From: Prunus persica
Lineage: Eukaryota; Streptophyta; Magnoliopsida; Rosales; Rosaceae
Direction of reading: 5' to 3'
Assembly (NCBI RefSeq): GCF_000346465.2
Contig: NC_034013.1
Location: 14,018,486 to 14,082,485, forward strand
DNA: 64,000 bases
The notes below the pieces were generated by a model. The model saw only the letters and a list, made by a program, of their open reading frames with translations, was not told the origin of the DNA and made no database searches. This document shows positions 1 through 15,700 of this stretch, one piece after another (position 1 is the first letter of the stretch; each line of letters starts with the position of its first letter). The position numbers were made by a program, and so were the translations under genes.

Positions 1-3000
1 ATTTTAACATCATTTGCGTCTTCTTTGCTGAAGGCTTTGACAATTATAGCCTTTAATGGTGGACGTATCAATTTGGAAACTTTTAAAATTGTTCTTAGCA
101 TCGGGCCAACCTTTGCTATCATGAACTTCATCGAGAGTAAGTTTTTTGCATATTCCAAATAGACTTCAGACCCTTTCTTGCAACTAAGACTCAAAAACTC
201 ATTCCACTTTTGCATTTTTTCTGGTTTGTTTATTGGGTGATGCGCTGCCTGTGTAGGTTTTTTGGATGTGTTGCTCATGTTTGGAGCTTACACCACAGCC
301 AGAGGCATGGCTATCTCTAGACTTGCAATTAGATTTTTCTGGTTTGGCTTGACCTCTGTCTGTGTGACATACATTTATCTGTGAGTGTTCTATCTTATAA
401 CTTTACCCAAACTATATTTTTAAATGAATAACTGTTTGTTATATTATAAATTTCTATTGCAATTTAAATATTTGCAGGAAAGTTCTGCAAGAAAGAAATG
501 ACAGAAACTCAGATTCATTCTACTTTCGGATATATGTTCTTGTATTGGGCATTTATGCAGCTTTGCGCATTGTCCTTGCACTATTACTCAAGTTGCCGGC
601 ATGTCATTCACTTTCTGAGATGTCTGATCAATCTTTCTTCCAATTTTTTAAGTGGATTTATCAGGCAAGTCCTATTTTGTTCGGTTTGAAATGGGGACCA
701 AATAATTTATATATGGCTATGGCCAAGATGGTGATTCATGTATTATATGCTTTCTTAATTTTTCATATTCCAGGAGCGTTACTTTGTTGGACGTGGCCTT
801 TATGAAAAGATGAGTGATTATTGCAGGTTTGTGGGAATCTGGAACTTTGTATTGCTGGCTATTTGTTTAAGACTGTTGGTGTTTTGAGCTCAGTTCTTTT
901 GTTTCATGATTGACAATGTGATCCTGCTATTAAGAATCTGATGTAGTTGAGTTGAGCTGACTTTAATTATTTTAGGATAAAGTCTCCAGTGATTTGAGTT
1001 CTTGAGTGTTCCTTGTAGTTTGGGAAAAAAGGGGCTCATTCAGCAAACACCAATTCTTTAAGATAAGGGCTTAGTAGAGTTTATTTTAATAGTTTGTTCT
1101 TGCCTTGTCATTTTCTTTTTTCTTTGATGTTGAGTGTCTTTCATATTAGAATTAGACTATACTCTTTCTAGGTATTGTTTCTGTTAAAGGAAACTTGTAT
1201 AATTGAATATTTATTATCGGATTGGACTTAGCATGGTTCAGGTGTCCAGATTATGTTAGGAGTTTAGATAGCTTTTTGCTTGTTTACAGATCTTATTGAT
1301 GAAGATTTCTCAGTACTCCAGCCTGTGGATTTTGACAGCTTGGTTAAATATGATTTTCATGTTTGGCTATATATGCACGTCACTTCGTGCATTGACATGT
1401 ATGCATGTCGCCTCTTGTTTTGACATATATGATGGTTGATTGCCTATTTGTTTTTAAGTATTATCCCAGAAGATTTCATGATATGCGCTTCTATCTCAGA
1501 GATCTACATATATGTAAAAGTTCCTAATATCCTTTTTTTCATTATATTTTAAAAAAATCCTAACTTCGCAGGTCTGTGCTCTTTTGGTTGGTAATCTTCG
1601 TCTGCAAGTTCACTTTCACCTACTTTCTCCAGGCAAGGCTACCCTTACTCATCTCGAGTTTCAATTATCAATGAATATAGTTTTCAATTGATCAACAAGT
1701 CTAGCTTTTGCTCATAGTAGATCAGTTGAGAGTTTAATTTTATATGAGATATATGTTTGTTGGATTGGAGCAAGAGATTTTTATGGGTAGGAGGGGGAAA
1801 TGGTGGTTGGGTAGAATTAAATTTTTAGTTTTTCTTTGGGCATATTGGTCCAAACATTCTAAAGATATTCCTTTTCAGGTGTAATTCTTCTTGATTGAGG
1901 CGAGTTTGAATTTGATGTAATATAACCTTTTGCTTGAGGGTGTAATCTGAATATGATGGACTTATTGTAATCCTTTTCATGTATACTGCAGATTAAGCCT
2001 CTTGTTGAACCCACAAGAATAATTGTGAAACTTCCATCTTTGGAATACGCGTGGCATGATTTGGTCTCAAAGAGTGAGTTTCTCAACGTTCATTTACTCT
2101 GTGTGATCTTGTTTATGGTTAATAATACTGGGATGCTTGACATCGGCAGTCAATCCAAGGTGTCTTTCATGTTTTCTGGTTGAAAGGAACAAGAAGTCTG
2201 ATATTCTTGTCTTTAGGCCCCATAACTTTAGGGCACTGCAATAATTGGTCTATCATTAATTGGGGATGGCGTGTTGTGGAAAATTACCTTTACCTTCAGG
2301 ATCACTTCTATATATTGTCTGATTCACATTAAGATTATGTTAAGCCACCTTTCTCACTTTTCCTATTGTTGCACACCACCCACATTGCACTGCCTCTTCA
2401 CTAGTGGTCTCCAAAAATCCATTTATGGAAGGTGCTATGGCTTGAAACTCTTGGTATTTCAAGAGACTGCACTTTAGGCGTATTCCTATAAATTTAAAAA
2501 TGGTAAAGCCAGCAACTAGAAGTAACCTGCTCTTCAGGTGGATTTCTTGGTACTAGTTGTCTTTTTCTCTCGTCATTCTGTTCAAAGTTATCCGATTATA
2601 TTTTTGAGGTTTTATTTTATCATGATATGTTGTAGTGATAAGATGTCTCTTATATTAAAAAATATCATGTTGATTTTCAGCAGAAACTAATTTTTAAAGC
2701 AGAAAATTTGAGTTTATTTGTGCTTAGATGGAAGGTAAAGCGTAACCTTGATCTCTTTGTATGAAGCCTTCCATGTACTTATTTTTTCTACAAAATTTAA
2801 AATTCTTCTGTTATTAATGTTTCTTTGGTTGATTGATAGTGCTTGAAATAGAACGTTGCCACATTTTATTGACGTATACCTGTGTTTTGGCAGATAACCA
2901 TAATGCATTGACTGTAGCTAGCCTTTGGGCTCCTGTTGTGGCTGTGAGTATCTTCTTTCTTTAGCTTCAGACTTATTCAAAATGAGAGGATTCAGCTCTA

Positions 3001-3687
3001 CTTCACGAAAGATGTATTATGTTAGACTGGAATGATGGATTTTGTTGAAACTGACCTTAGGAATGCTGTAAATTGTGCTTCAAGTGTGATGCTTACTTTC
3101 TTGTCTTTCTCAGATTAAGGGCTTTCTCCCTTGTTACTATCTGAATTGAAATGTGTCTTAGGATGTGCATATGGCATATCCTTCATATTCTCATTTCTAA
3201 TATTCTTTTTCAATGGTCCAGATCTATCTCATGGATATTCACATATGGTACACTCTCTTGTCAGCCATAATTGGTGGTGTAATGGGTGCAAGGTCTCGGC
3301 TAGGCGAGGTATTAATCTACTCTAAATAGTTGTGAATTCTTTCTCGTCCACATATGGGTAGTTCCTGCTCGTTGTATGGTGATTACAGGAAAGTGTTAAA
3401 AGTTTGTGGGATAAGAAACTCCATTCTCTCATCTCATTCAATTGCTCTCTCACTCTGTGTGTATGTGTCTGTTATATTTTCTGTTCTCCCTACATCTGTC
3501 TAATCATGCTATTTTTGTTTTGTTTTAATATATATTCCCAATTTATCACAATTCTTAGTGTTAACTATCTGTTGTTTGTTTATGGCAGATACGTTCAATT
3601 GAAATGGTGCATAAACGTTTTGAGAGTTTTCCCGAAGCTTTTGTCAGAAAACTTGTCTCACAAAATAAAAGGTGTTTATTTGTCTGC

Positions 3688-3739
<52 letters not shown>

Positions 3740-6700
3740 TTATTATTTTTTATTTTTTTATTTTTGTACTTAAGCAATTTATGGTCCGAGGTCGACCTTG
3801 GAATTTGGAATTTTAAAGATATCCGCTACAGGGCTGGGAAACTCATGTACTAAATGAAAATTCTGACGCCAATGCGGGCTTACCACAGTGGTTGTTGCCC
3901 TCCCCCTTCCCCCTTGCTTGGCACCCACGGTCGAAACCCCAGGGTTTCTTTCCTCCCAATGTAACAAAAAATAATAATGAAAATGCTGACCTCGTCATTA
4001 CACTAAAATGATACTTAATGTTATTCTCTTGTACTCTGAAGTGATTTGAAATTGTGGCTTGTACCCAAACTACGTACTTGCGCTTTGATGCTTGATACTA
4101 TGTCTTAATCATTCTTAATTGCTGTCGTTTTCAAATGGCTTATAATCCAAATAATATGTATTTTCTTTTATCATTTGTTTTAATAACTTGCATCTGAATT
4201 CACGTTTTCAGGTTGCCATTTAACAGTCAGTCATCTCAGGTGAGTTTATTAAGCTGATTTCTTTCCCTTCTTGCTGAAGTTTTTGAGGTGGGCATCACAA
4301 AATCTTCAATTAATTAATAGGCCATTCGTATTCCATGTTATTACAATGAGGATGCTGCAATTTCTGCTCTGTGGAAGTAATTAGAAAGTCTGGAGTTCAT
4401 ATTGGTTTTTAGGCTTAACTATAAGTCTTTATTTGTTCAAAGACAGTGGGACAAGCATTAAAATGTTCTGTTCGTGTAAACTGCTCACTCTGTCGAATTG
4501 TTCAAGGGGTTCATGTTGGTTTGTACTTAGGTTTCGCTCATATTGGTTTATATGCAAGCTGCATCCCTCAGATTATAGGATGTCTCTAACATGAAACTAT
4601 TTAGCTTTCACCCTCTTAAAGATCCATTTTTAGTGAATTTTATTGGTGACTTCCAACAAATGCTTATAACTTAAAATTCAATAGCCACTCATGATTTTTG
4701 TTTTTGGGTTATTTTGCATGTCCATCTTTTGTCTCTGCAATCTTCTCTATTCTTGTTACTGCTACACCTTTTGGTTTTTCTTCCTTGTTCCGCCTACTAT
4801 AAAATTCCTGGCGCTGAGGTATGACTTGTTTCATTCAGGATTCTCAAGATTCAAAGACTTATGCAGCCATTTTTTCTCCATTTTGGAACGAGATAATAAA
4901 AAGTTTGCGAGAGGAGGATTTTATTAGTAATAGGTAATCTGCTGGGGCTTGCCACTTCCCAATGTGAAGAAAAATCTAAAGCATATTCTTATGTTACTCC
5001 AGTTTGTTTTTGTTCCATGGCTGGTATGCCTCGAGTGCTAATGATTTTTGTCTTTCCAGGGAGATGGATTTGCTTTGTATTCCTAGCAACGCAGGAAGTC
5101 TAAGATTAGTTCAATGGCCTTTGTTTCTTCTGAGTAGTAAGGTACGACCGTTTGGTTTTATCTGGAAAATATATATAGCCAGCAGCTTTTAGTAGTATAT
5201 TCAAAATCCTCTTTTTTCATTTTACAGATCTTGCTGGCAATTGATTTGGCTTTGGACTGCAAAGATACACAGGCAGATCTTTGGAATAGAATATGTAGGG
5301 ATGAGTACATGGCTTATGCTGTTCAAGAATGCTATTACAGTATCGAAAAAATATTGTATTCTCTGGTTGATGGTGAAGGGAGACTTTGGTATTAATTATC
5401 TTTGTTCTTTGTAATATTTAGAGTGTTACTCTTCTTTCTGCAAAAGTCAGAATGTTATATTTCATGATTGTCTAATTGCTGTGTTGTCTGTGCAACCTTC
5501 TATTTGGTAGGGTTGAAAGGATCTACCGTGAGATCAACAACAGTATTATGGAGGGTTCTCTCGTTATAACTTTAATCCTTAAGAATCTTCCGCTGGTGTT
5601 AAAAAGATTTACAGCTTTAACTGGGCTGCTGGTATATTCTTTGACCATTTGCATCAATCAAGGTGTCAAAATTTTGCATAGTTTGGAGCTCTTCTTTCAG
5701 CTGCTTGTTGTGGTAGATTGGTTGGTTATTCCTTGTAAATGATTGTTTTAAGTACAGTCCACTCTGGTTCTCTATTTTGTTTTTTGGTTTCTTTGATTTT
5801 TTGTCTTCCACCTTGCCACAGAAACAATTACTGCAGCACATTGATTATATGGAAATTGATGCACTATTTTATGGTGTTTATTTTTGAATGCATGTCTCAC
5901 TGCTTTTGAACTGGTCTTTTAAATGTCATACGCTGCCTATAATTGAGCAGATTTTCTCTTTTTTGTTGATCGAGGATAACTTATCCTCTTGATTATTAAT
6001 ACAAAAGTTTCTATTAAAAAAAAATAAAAAATAAATGTCATACGCAGTTTGTTGAATTTTTTAGGTTTATTATAAAATATCATGGCATTTTTGTCCTTCG
6101 CATATGTTTTTCTGATTTCTTGTATTTCAAATGGATTGTTTATGCCAGATACGCAATGAAACTGATGTGCTTGCAAAAGGTGCTGCTAAAGCTGTATTTG
6201 ATCTGTATGAGGTTGTTACTCATGACCTTTTGTCATCTGATTTGAGGTATGTGATTTATTACGCTTTAAGTTTTATGTCATATTTCTTGCTTTGTTGTGT
6301 TTTTTTTAAAATATTTTTGTTTTTGCCCTCTTCCTTCCAAATGCTTCAGGGAGCAGCTTGATACATGGAGCCTTTTAGCAAAAGCAAGAAATGAAGGGCG
6401 CTTGTTTTCTAGGATAAAGTGGGCCAATGATCCAGAAACTGTAAGCATCTTTGAATGGAAACAAAAAAGGAAAAGAACCAGATCGTGCTGTATAATGTTT
6501 GAAATTTTCAGGGTTGGCCTTTTTATTATTATATACTTTTTAATTGTTGCCACAGAAAGAGCTGGCGAAGCGGTTACACCTTCTTCTTACTGTAAAGGAT
6601 TCTGCAGCAAATATTCCGAAGAATCTTGAAGCAAGAAGAAGATTAGAGTTTTTTACAAATTCGTTATTTATGGACATGCCTTCAGCAAAGCCAGTTAGTG

Positions 6701-9700
6701 AAATGGTGCCTTTCAGGTAGACGTGATTTTCTTCAGATGAGCTGAAATTTCATTAACTGTTTATATGGATCATTTATTTTTTATTTTCTATTAAACATCT
6801 GGTGGTTTGTTTGAGAACAGTGTCTTCACCCCATACTACAGTGAGACTGTACTTTATAGTTCCTCCGAATTGCGGGTTGAAAATGAGGATGGAATATCAA
6901 TTCTTTTCTATCTTCAGAAAATTTTTCCAGGTACTTTGTTATCTTGGATTTATATTAATATGTTCACATAATCAAATTCATTGTCTCTCCTTTGTCTGAT
7001 GTAAGTTTAACAACTTAGGAATATGGTAATTTCATAATTCAAATGATGCCCTTTATGTCATGTGACCGAGTTAAATGCAAATGCAGATAATCCATTATAT
7101 GTAGTAAGTTTACACGTGTGGCTTAGTCTGGTAGGACTGTACTATTGGAGAATGTAAAAATACAGCATTGGGAACTTGACAAAATAAAATACAATATACA
7201 AGTGCATGGTTCCACTACTAAGAAAAAGACATTTTGTGATAAAAAACCCACAGAGGTAGATAATCTACTGATTGACTGGGCCCGAATTACTGGGTCTTCA
7301 CCACTGCTTTAAAACGTTGAGGGTAAAGCGAGGCATTTTACCGAGGCGTTATCTTTTCACGCTTATGAATAATATAATTAAAATATTATTTATATATATA
7401 TATAAAATAAAGTCTTAAGTGCCTAAACCCTAGGTGCCGAATCCTTGCTGTGTTGGTGTAAAAAATAATGAAATAACCACTTGAATAGGTTGAAAATGGT
7501 GAAAAACTACCTGGGTTATATGAAATTTAGAGGTTTAGGGTGGATTTAAGGGATTTTAGAAGAGGGGGAGGGGGAGAAGTCGAGCGCTGCAGTGAGGGGG
7601 CGAGGTCGAGCATCTGGTGTGGGCGAGGTCGAGTGCGATGTTTAAAAAAAACATTAACACAGGGTCCGTCCACAACGACTACGTTTGTTTTGGGCCCTAG
7701 GTTTTAATTATAAAAAAAAGGTAGACGCAGCAGAGCGCGCCTCCCATACACTTCACACCTCCAACGTGCCTCAAATGTGCATGAAAGGTAAGTTGCTCTG
7801 CCTTGACGCGGAATCCGCACGCCTTTTAAAGCACTGGTATTTACCCAGTATGTGGTATTTTCATGCTGGGCTTGAATGATTGACTGGGCTCAATTTCCTA
7901 ATCCTGAACTACCCAAAAAAAAAGATAAATAACTGATGTGGTATTGGCTGCATGTCTGGACCACTATTTGGTGGTCTCACGTGAGTGGGTGTGTTGAAGA
8001 AAGTAAAAATACTAGATTGGAAACTTTGACAAAATACAATAGATAAGTTGGTTCCACTACTAATAGCATTGAGGCCTTTTGTGATAAATCCTAGATGGGG
8101 ACAGCGTTGGTGTTGGACCAATTAGTGTGGGCCGCTGATCAGTCTCTATAATATCTTAATATGTATTTGAGCTCATAGGAGCCAAATTTTAGGATTTTTG
8201 GTGCTTTCCTGAGTTAAAACTAGACAGATTTGATCTTGAATCCAGCTTCTTCTACAAGGGCATTTGATCTTGGGTGGCTTAATTATTATCCACCTCAAGA
8301 TGCACATGAAATTGGTCACTTAACTTGAAGGTCTTAATGAATTAAACCCTGAACAAGATTAACTGTTTGTTTTAACTTATCCTTGCTTCTTTGGGACGGA
8401 TCCTTGACCTGTCTTGGGAATCCAATCCTAGTGAAAAATTTCTGCACTGCAAACTATTGACTGGCTGTAGTTTATATCTCATTGATTTTCTTTTTGTTGA
8501 CTTCTCTCTATTTATTTGATGGTAAATGGCTAAGGATTTTTCTTTCATATTAGATGAGTGGGACAACTTTTTGGAACGGATTGGTCGGGGTGAGTCTACT
8601 GGGGATGCTGAGCTGCAGCAAAACTCTAGTGATTCTTTGGAGCTTCGCTTTTGGGTATCTTATCGTGGGCAGACTTTAGCCAGGACCGGTCAGTTTTCAC
8701 TTGCTCTCTTCACCGGCATTTGTTTGAAAACTTTGCATGCCATGTAGTCCATTTATATGTCATCCTATGGCAGTTAGGTTGGTTTGTGATGTGGCTTGTA
8801 TCTGATGATTTGATGTTTTTGAAATTACAGTGCGTGGTATGATGTATTATAGAAAGGCTTTAATGCTACAGAGTTATCTGGAAGGAAGGTCATTGGGAGG
8901 TATTTCATTTGAGAACTTTGCTCTCAAGTTTCTATTTGCGGGAGCACTTCAGCAATGAATATCATTTTAACATTTCTTCCATCACTGACAGTGGATGATC
9001 ATCCTCAAAATGTTGCCTTCACAAGTCAAGGCTTTGAGTTGTCGCGTGAATCACGAGCACAAGCAGATTTGAAGTTTACTTATGTGGTATCATGCCAAAT
9101 TTATGGGCAACAAAAGCAGAGAAAGGCACCAGAGGCTGCTGATATATCCCTTTTGTTGCAGAGGTATGATTTTTTAAACGTAACGAATTTCTCAAGTTTT
9201 GAGTTATGTTGACCCCTCTGTGATGTAGTACAGCCAGTAGGTATTAGATTAAACACTTAAACAATAAAACAGAGAAGAACATAAGAGATTGAGGAGACGA
9301 AAATATAGATTGAAAAGACGAAAGAGAGGGCAGAACAGTAGAACAAGAAGAATATCAGAGGTTGAGTTGATGAAAATATAGATCGAAGGGACGAAAGAAA
9401 GGACCGAAATCAGAGAACCGCGAAGGAAGGACAGAAATCAGAGTGTTAAGAGAAGGTTTACTCAATATCCAAATCTGAATGTTAAAGAACCACATGGGGG
9501 TATTTATAGCAAACTAAAACCTAGACATAATAGGATAAAAATCCCTTGCTTAAACATAAATCCTAACCCAAATAAAATAGGAAACTTAAAACTAGAAATC
9601 TGGAAATCTGGAAAAGTAGAAATCCTACTAGAATTTGGAAAGCTAGAGAATCTAGGAAACTAATAAATTTAGGTCCTACGCGTCCTGCACCACTTTGTCT

Positions 9701-12700
9701 TTTTTTTTTTTTTTTTTTCCCTAATAGAAACAAAATTTATTGAAAGGAAAAGAAGAGGAACACACAGGTGGATAAGAAATCCACAAGCCAAACGAACAAC
9801 AACAGAAAAACAGACTAAAAAAACAAAGACACCAGCCAAACTACACAAAGACTGCTGCACCAGAAAGACCCAAAGAAACCAAGTTGCAAAACAAACACTT
9901 CACATCACAGCAGCAGCCATATCCCTCAATGTAGTGGAGTAAGAATAGTCTTTGAAATCTGAAGTGACAGAAGCCCATAGTGCTGCCCAGAATTTAACTC
10001 TATCCCATAATTCACCAACACCCACTCCCTCATACACATAAAAAATCCTCATGTTACGCTCCATCCAAATGTTCCAAAATACAGACTGTACCAAGCAACC
10101 CCATAAGGTTGAAGCACGCTTCCCCCTGCCCCAAATGACAAAATGGGAACAAAGAAGATCATAGCAACCTTTTGGAATAACCCAAACGGTCTTAACCTCC
10201 CTTAACAAGGTCCACCAAAGACTTAACGGAAAGGGGCACTGAAAAAAGGTGTTCCACGCTTTCCTCACTCATTTTGCATAGAACACACCAGTGTGGAGAC
10301 AAGTACATGTACGGTCTTCGTCTTTGGACAAGATCAGATGTGTTTACTTTCCCAAGGGCCACCAACCAAATGAGAACTTTTAACCTTAGGAGAAGATTTG
10401 GCCTTCCATATTAGAGAATAAGGAGGAAAGTCCTCCGCCATCCCATTGTAGAGAAGAAAAGAACAAAAAGATTTGCACGAGAAAGTACCTGATCCCTCGA
10501 GCTCCCACCATCTCCTGTCCAATCTGGAAGGTGACAATCTAATTCCGTCAAGAATGTCCAGCAACTTGATCACCTCAGCTAGCTCCATCTCATTTAGATT
10601 CCTCTTAAAGCCGAAGTCCCAATTATAAGGGAACACTTGAATGTCCACGAAATGGGTAATGCATAAAAAGTGCTTCTTAGACAGTGCAAATAATCTGGGA
10701 AAAATATCCTTCAAAACCCCCTCCCTCACCCAATTGTGCTCCCAAAATCTCACCCTATCCCCACGTCCCACCTCAAACCTACAACACTGTAAAAAGGAAT
10801 GGTAACCAGAAGAAATATCCTTCCAAGGATTACAAAAAGATTAAACCAGTACTCCTCCGCTTCCCCGAGTAAGAAGTGTCATCAACAAATTGCAAATGAG
10901 AAACCTCCACTCTATCTCGTCCAGTAATAAGACCATGAATGAAATTGTTTTCTTGAGCCTTCTCCATAAGCCTACTTAGAACATCGATAACCAAAGTGAA
11001 CGGAAAAGGAGATAACGGATCCCCTTGTCTCACCCCTCTAGTCACTGTGAATTTGCCCCTGGGCCTTCCGTTAATCATGATAGAAAAGTTGACAGACTCT
11101 AAACAACCCCTGATCCAGCTTCTCCATCGCCCTCCAAAACCCTTTCTTTCCAAAACATCATCCATAAATCTCCATTCTACATGTTTGAAATCAATTTTAA
11201 AGACCAATCCCGACTTATTTGACTTATTGGCATCTTCAACAACCCCATTAGCAACTAAAACAGCATTCAAAATCTGCCTATTTTTCTCAAAAGCTCCCTA
11301 GGATAGGGAAATAGTCTCGCCCAAAACCTCCCTCAGTCTCGATGCCAAGACTTTGGACACCACTTTGTATAAGCTAGTCACCAAACTAATAGGCCTATAA
11401 TCCTTAAGCTTAACAGTCTTTCTTTTTGGGGATAAGACAAATTAAGGTTTCGTTTGTAACAGCATTGATGATCCCAGTATCATAGAAATTTTCCATTACC
11501 TTCATAAGATCACATTTCACAATGTCCCAGCAAGATTGAAAGAAGAATAAGGTGAAACCATCGGCTCCTGGCGACTTGTCCTTCCTACAATAAAAAACGA
11601 CAATACGAACCTCCTCCTCTTCAAACGGCCTCTTGATCCAAGCTGCCTGCACCATGCCAATAGGGCACCAATTTAATCCCTCCACACCCCAACCCACTTC
11701 CTCATTACTACTGTAAAGCCTCTTGAAAAAATTGATTGCCTCCGACTCAATGCCCTCCTCATTCTCAATAATACCTACACCCTCCACTTCTAACCGATCA
11801 ATGAAATTTCTTTTCCTATAAGCCGTGGCCATCATATGAAAATATATGGTATTACCGTCACCATCTCTAGCCCACTTAGCTTTACCTTTCTGTCTCCACT
11901 TCACTTCCTCCTTGTAAACAATGTCGCCTACAAAAACTGTAAATCTTCCCTTTGTCTAGGTTTATGAAGAATTTGATTCATAATTTCTTTTATTGTAATG
12001 TTAGGTTTAAGATAAGGCCCTTTCATATCTTAAAATGCAGAGCAGACTAGTAGTATCCACAATGGTAGTTAGGTCTGTGGCATGTAGATAACCCTTGTAT
12101 TGGGTTCAAGTCATGTTGAAAGGGGCCTCTCCTAGACGAATACTTGAGTGTGATTCCAAAGTATTGGTCCTTAGGTGCATGTGTTTAAATTACACAGTTG
12201 ATGATACCTTCTAGTTATTCGTGGCTAAGGATGCTCCAATCATATATCACACTTCTGCATGAATTTACTTAAACTCTTTTAGGATGCCAGGTCTCATGCT
12301 GACAATAAGATAAACTTAGATGCCAAAGGATAAAAATAAAAAATGAGCTGTTCCTGTCAGGAGTAGTTCCCCTGAAACGTTAATTTTATGAAACTGGATG
12401 GTGGTGTGGGTTTTGTTATTTTCTATTTTTATCTATATGATAATACTTTGAATTCATGTTTGGTTACTAGAAATGAGGCCCTTCGGGTTGCGTATATACA
12501 TGTTGAGGAGAGTGGTGCAATTGAAGGAAAAACCACAAAAGAATTTTATTCAAAGCTTGTCAAAGCTGATATACACGGAAAGGATCAGGTAATGTGAAGT
12601 TCTGTTTATGCACCTTTTCTTCCATGCAGTTTAAAGTTTCCTCTAGTCTAGAATTATTTTGCTTTTGCATGAGACTGTACCTTTTAGTCATCCTAGATGA

Positions 12701-15700
12701 CTCTAATGACATATTGAACCGCCAAGCCAAAAACTTTGATAGAGGCTCAAGTGTTATAAATGGCTAGGTGCATAGTCCAACCAATTTGGGACTAGAGCTC
12801 AACATAATTCATTGCATTAATTGCTTGCAATTTATTACTTACCCGATTACCTGCTATGGAGGAGGTTCGAGATGTGGTTTTCTCTATGTCAGCTGATAGT
12901 TCTCCTGGATCGGATGGCTTTTCAGCCTGCTGCTAATTCATCTTTTAATTGCACTTATTAATCTGGTGCCGTGCTTATGTGTTCTTGTCTAATATCGATT
13001 CATAGGAAATATACTCCATTAAACTTCCTGGTGATCCGAAGCTAGGTGAAGGGAAGCCTGAAAATCAAAATCATGCCATAGTCTTCACTCGCGGAGAAGC
13101 TGTTCAGACTATTGACATGAACCAGGTGACCAAATATTGAATTTTGTAGTTGTTTTGTGTTTGTTTGTACCGGAGTATTTTGCTGCTTCTTTTTCAAACT
13201 CTCTTTTCCTCTCTTTTTGGTGTTTAAATTAGTGGACTGTTGGTTCCTTTTGTATATAGAATTTATGCACCATACACGCTCCATTTCTCTTTTGTTATCA
13301 TCTGCATTTTGACACACAAGACTACTTCTACATATGAGATTTGCAATTTTACCACAATTGAGGATGATATAACAAAGGATTTAAATATGCTCTTATTTTG
13401 TTCTTAAGGACAATTACCTGGAGGAGGCAATGAAAATGAGAAATCTCCTGGAGGAATTTCACAAAAATCATGGCCTTCGACCTCCAACTATTCTTGGTGT
13501 GAGAGAGCATGTCTTTACAGGAAGGTTTGGCCAGCGTTTTTTTTCTTCCAGTTTTTATTTATGTGGTTTCTTTTTATGATGTTCAGCATAAGTGGTTGCT
13601 CTGAGAATTGCTTACATGTGTGTTGAATGAATCCATGCAGTGTTTCGTCTTTAGCATGGTTCATGTCCAACCAAGAGACTAGCTTTGTGACTTTAGCCCA
13701 ACGAGTTTTAGCTTATCCTCTAAAGTGAGTACTTTATAACTTGGTCGCATTTTAAGAACATTTTGAATTTGTGGTTGCAAAATGGGTTTGGTTTGTTTTC
13801 TGTTTAATTACTATTTCCTGGCGTGGGCTTAAGTTTGAGATTGTTTTCCTTAATATGCAGAGTTCGCATGCACTATGGACACCCAGATGTGTTTGATCGA
13901 ATTTTCCACACTACCCGAGGTGGTATTAGTAAAGCCTCACGTGTTATTAATATTAGTGAAGATATTTTTGCAGGTAAGCATATAAGATGCTGATGATTTG
14001 TTTCTTATATCTGCAACTAATAACTGATTTGTTTTGAACAGTGGTTACACTAATGCCTCTCGGTTACTGATAAATCAGAATTTGTTAACCCCATTAAAAT
14101 TGTTTTTAAATGGGTATATCCGTCTTTCTTTATTAGAACATGTTATTCAGAAAAAGTAAGTAAAAGAAAATTGTGTTCCGGAATTTTGAGCAATTGCCTA
14201 GGGTGTTATTTTCTCTGCATAGGCGGTAAAAGGAGTTTTCCTTGTTTGTCAATTTTCTAAGTTTAGTATCTTTTGTTACTCTATTTATACCGTAAAGTGT
14301 AAAGAATGTCAGCAATTTTATATGTAACTTATTTCATGATTAGTTAATTTTTGAATGCTGGTGGATGCATTATCTGAGCAAGTAGTTCATGTCAATCTGC
14401 AGCTATTGTTGGGGATTTTTCTCTTTACCTAACCTTAATTGTTTTTGAGCATTCACTATAGAAAGTGGTTCCAAATGATGACTCCTACTTTGATATATAT
14501 AATTTTTTTTTTTGGGGTTTAATGTAATACATTTTGGGTTAGCATGCTTCATTATAGTGTCTTTTGGTCTAGCTTATCAACTTGATGGAAACAAATTCTG
14601 CAGGGTTCAACTCCACCCTGAGGCAGGGTAACATTACACACCACGAATACATTCAGGTTCTATACTTACGCGAATATTTTTCTCTATTTAAGTGAAACAT
14701 ATCTTTATGGTCATTTGATAGCCTGCCTCTTTGTGCAGGTTGGAAAAGGAAGGGATGTAGGGTTAAACCAGATTGCATTATTTGAAGGGAAAGTGGCAGG
14801 TGGAAATGGGGAGCAAGTCCTTAGTAGGGATGTGTACAGGCTTGGACAACTCTTTGATTTTTTTAGAATGTTCTCTTACTTTTACACAACCATTGGTTTC
14901 TACGTGTGTACAATGGTATTTTGTTTCTGACTCCTGCATATTTGTATATTTTTATTTGCTCTTCAGATTTGTGTTTCTGGAATTTTTCGATAACAGTTGG
15001 TTCATAATGCAGATGACCGTCCTCGTAGTATACATATTCCTATATGGAAGGGTTTATCTGGTAAGTGGTAACTTAAACCATATTGGAGGAGAGATAATTT
15101 TATCAAATAGCTAGGCAAGTTTAGATACTTACTGCTATGTACGAACCACCTTGCATGACTACCTAAAATATCTTTCAAATGAATGAGTTCTAGAGACCCC
15201 AGAGATGTTACAGAAATGCATAAACTTTTTGATTAGTTTTGTCTTAAAAAGTATAAATAGTTGATACATGTCTTATTAATTAAATACAACTAGTTGATTA
15301 ATAACATTTGTTTCTTGTCAGAAAAAAACTACTTGTATTTCTTACTATAAATTACTGTGTACTTTTTAGAGGCTGGAAATATTAGGAAAACAGAAAATTT
15401 GACTATGTTCATTTTCGGCCTGAAATTTGTGCAGTTATTTTGCATGCAAATTTAAAATTTTGAAAACTCCTAATTTTTTTGGGGAAAGATAAGTTTTGCC
15501 AACATTTTTTTTTCTTATTTCTTGTGACTTGCCTGAATACTTGAAGATTTGGGTTTGGTAATGCCACTAATTTTGGCTGCTCCATCCAAGTTCAGCCACT
15601 GTTTGAAAAGTTTTTCTATTGTAAAAACCGACATGAGATGAATATTGTCACTGGTCACAACTTACAAGTATCTTAATATTACTCTTTCGCTTCGTATTTC

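Noticed and set aside
3404..3853. 149-codon open frame with long isoleucine run
   Set aside because: The run is the TTA microsatellite in a callose synthase intron; the real exon 3589-3671 is in another frame.
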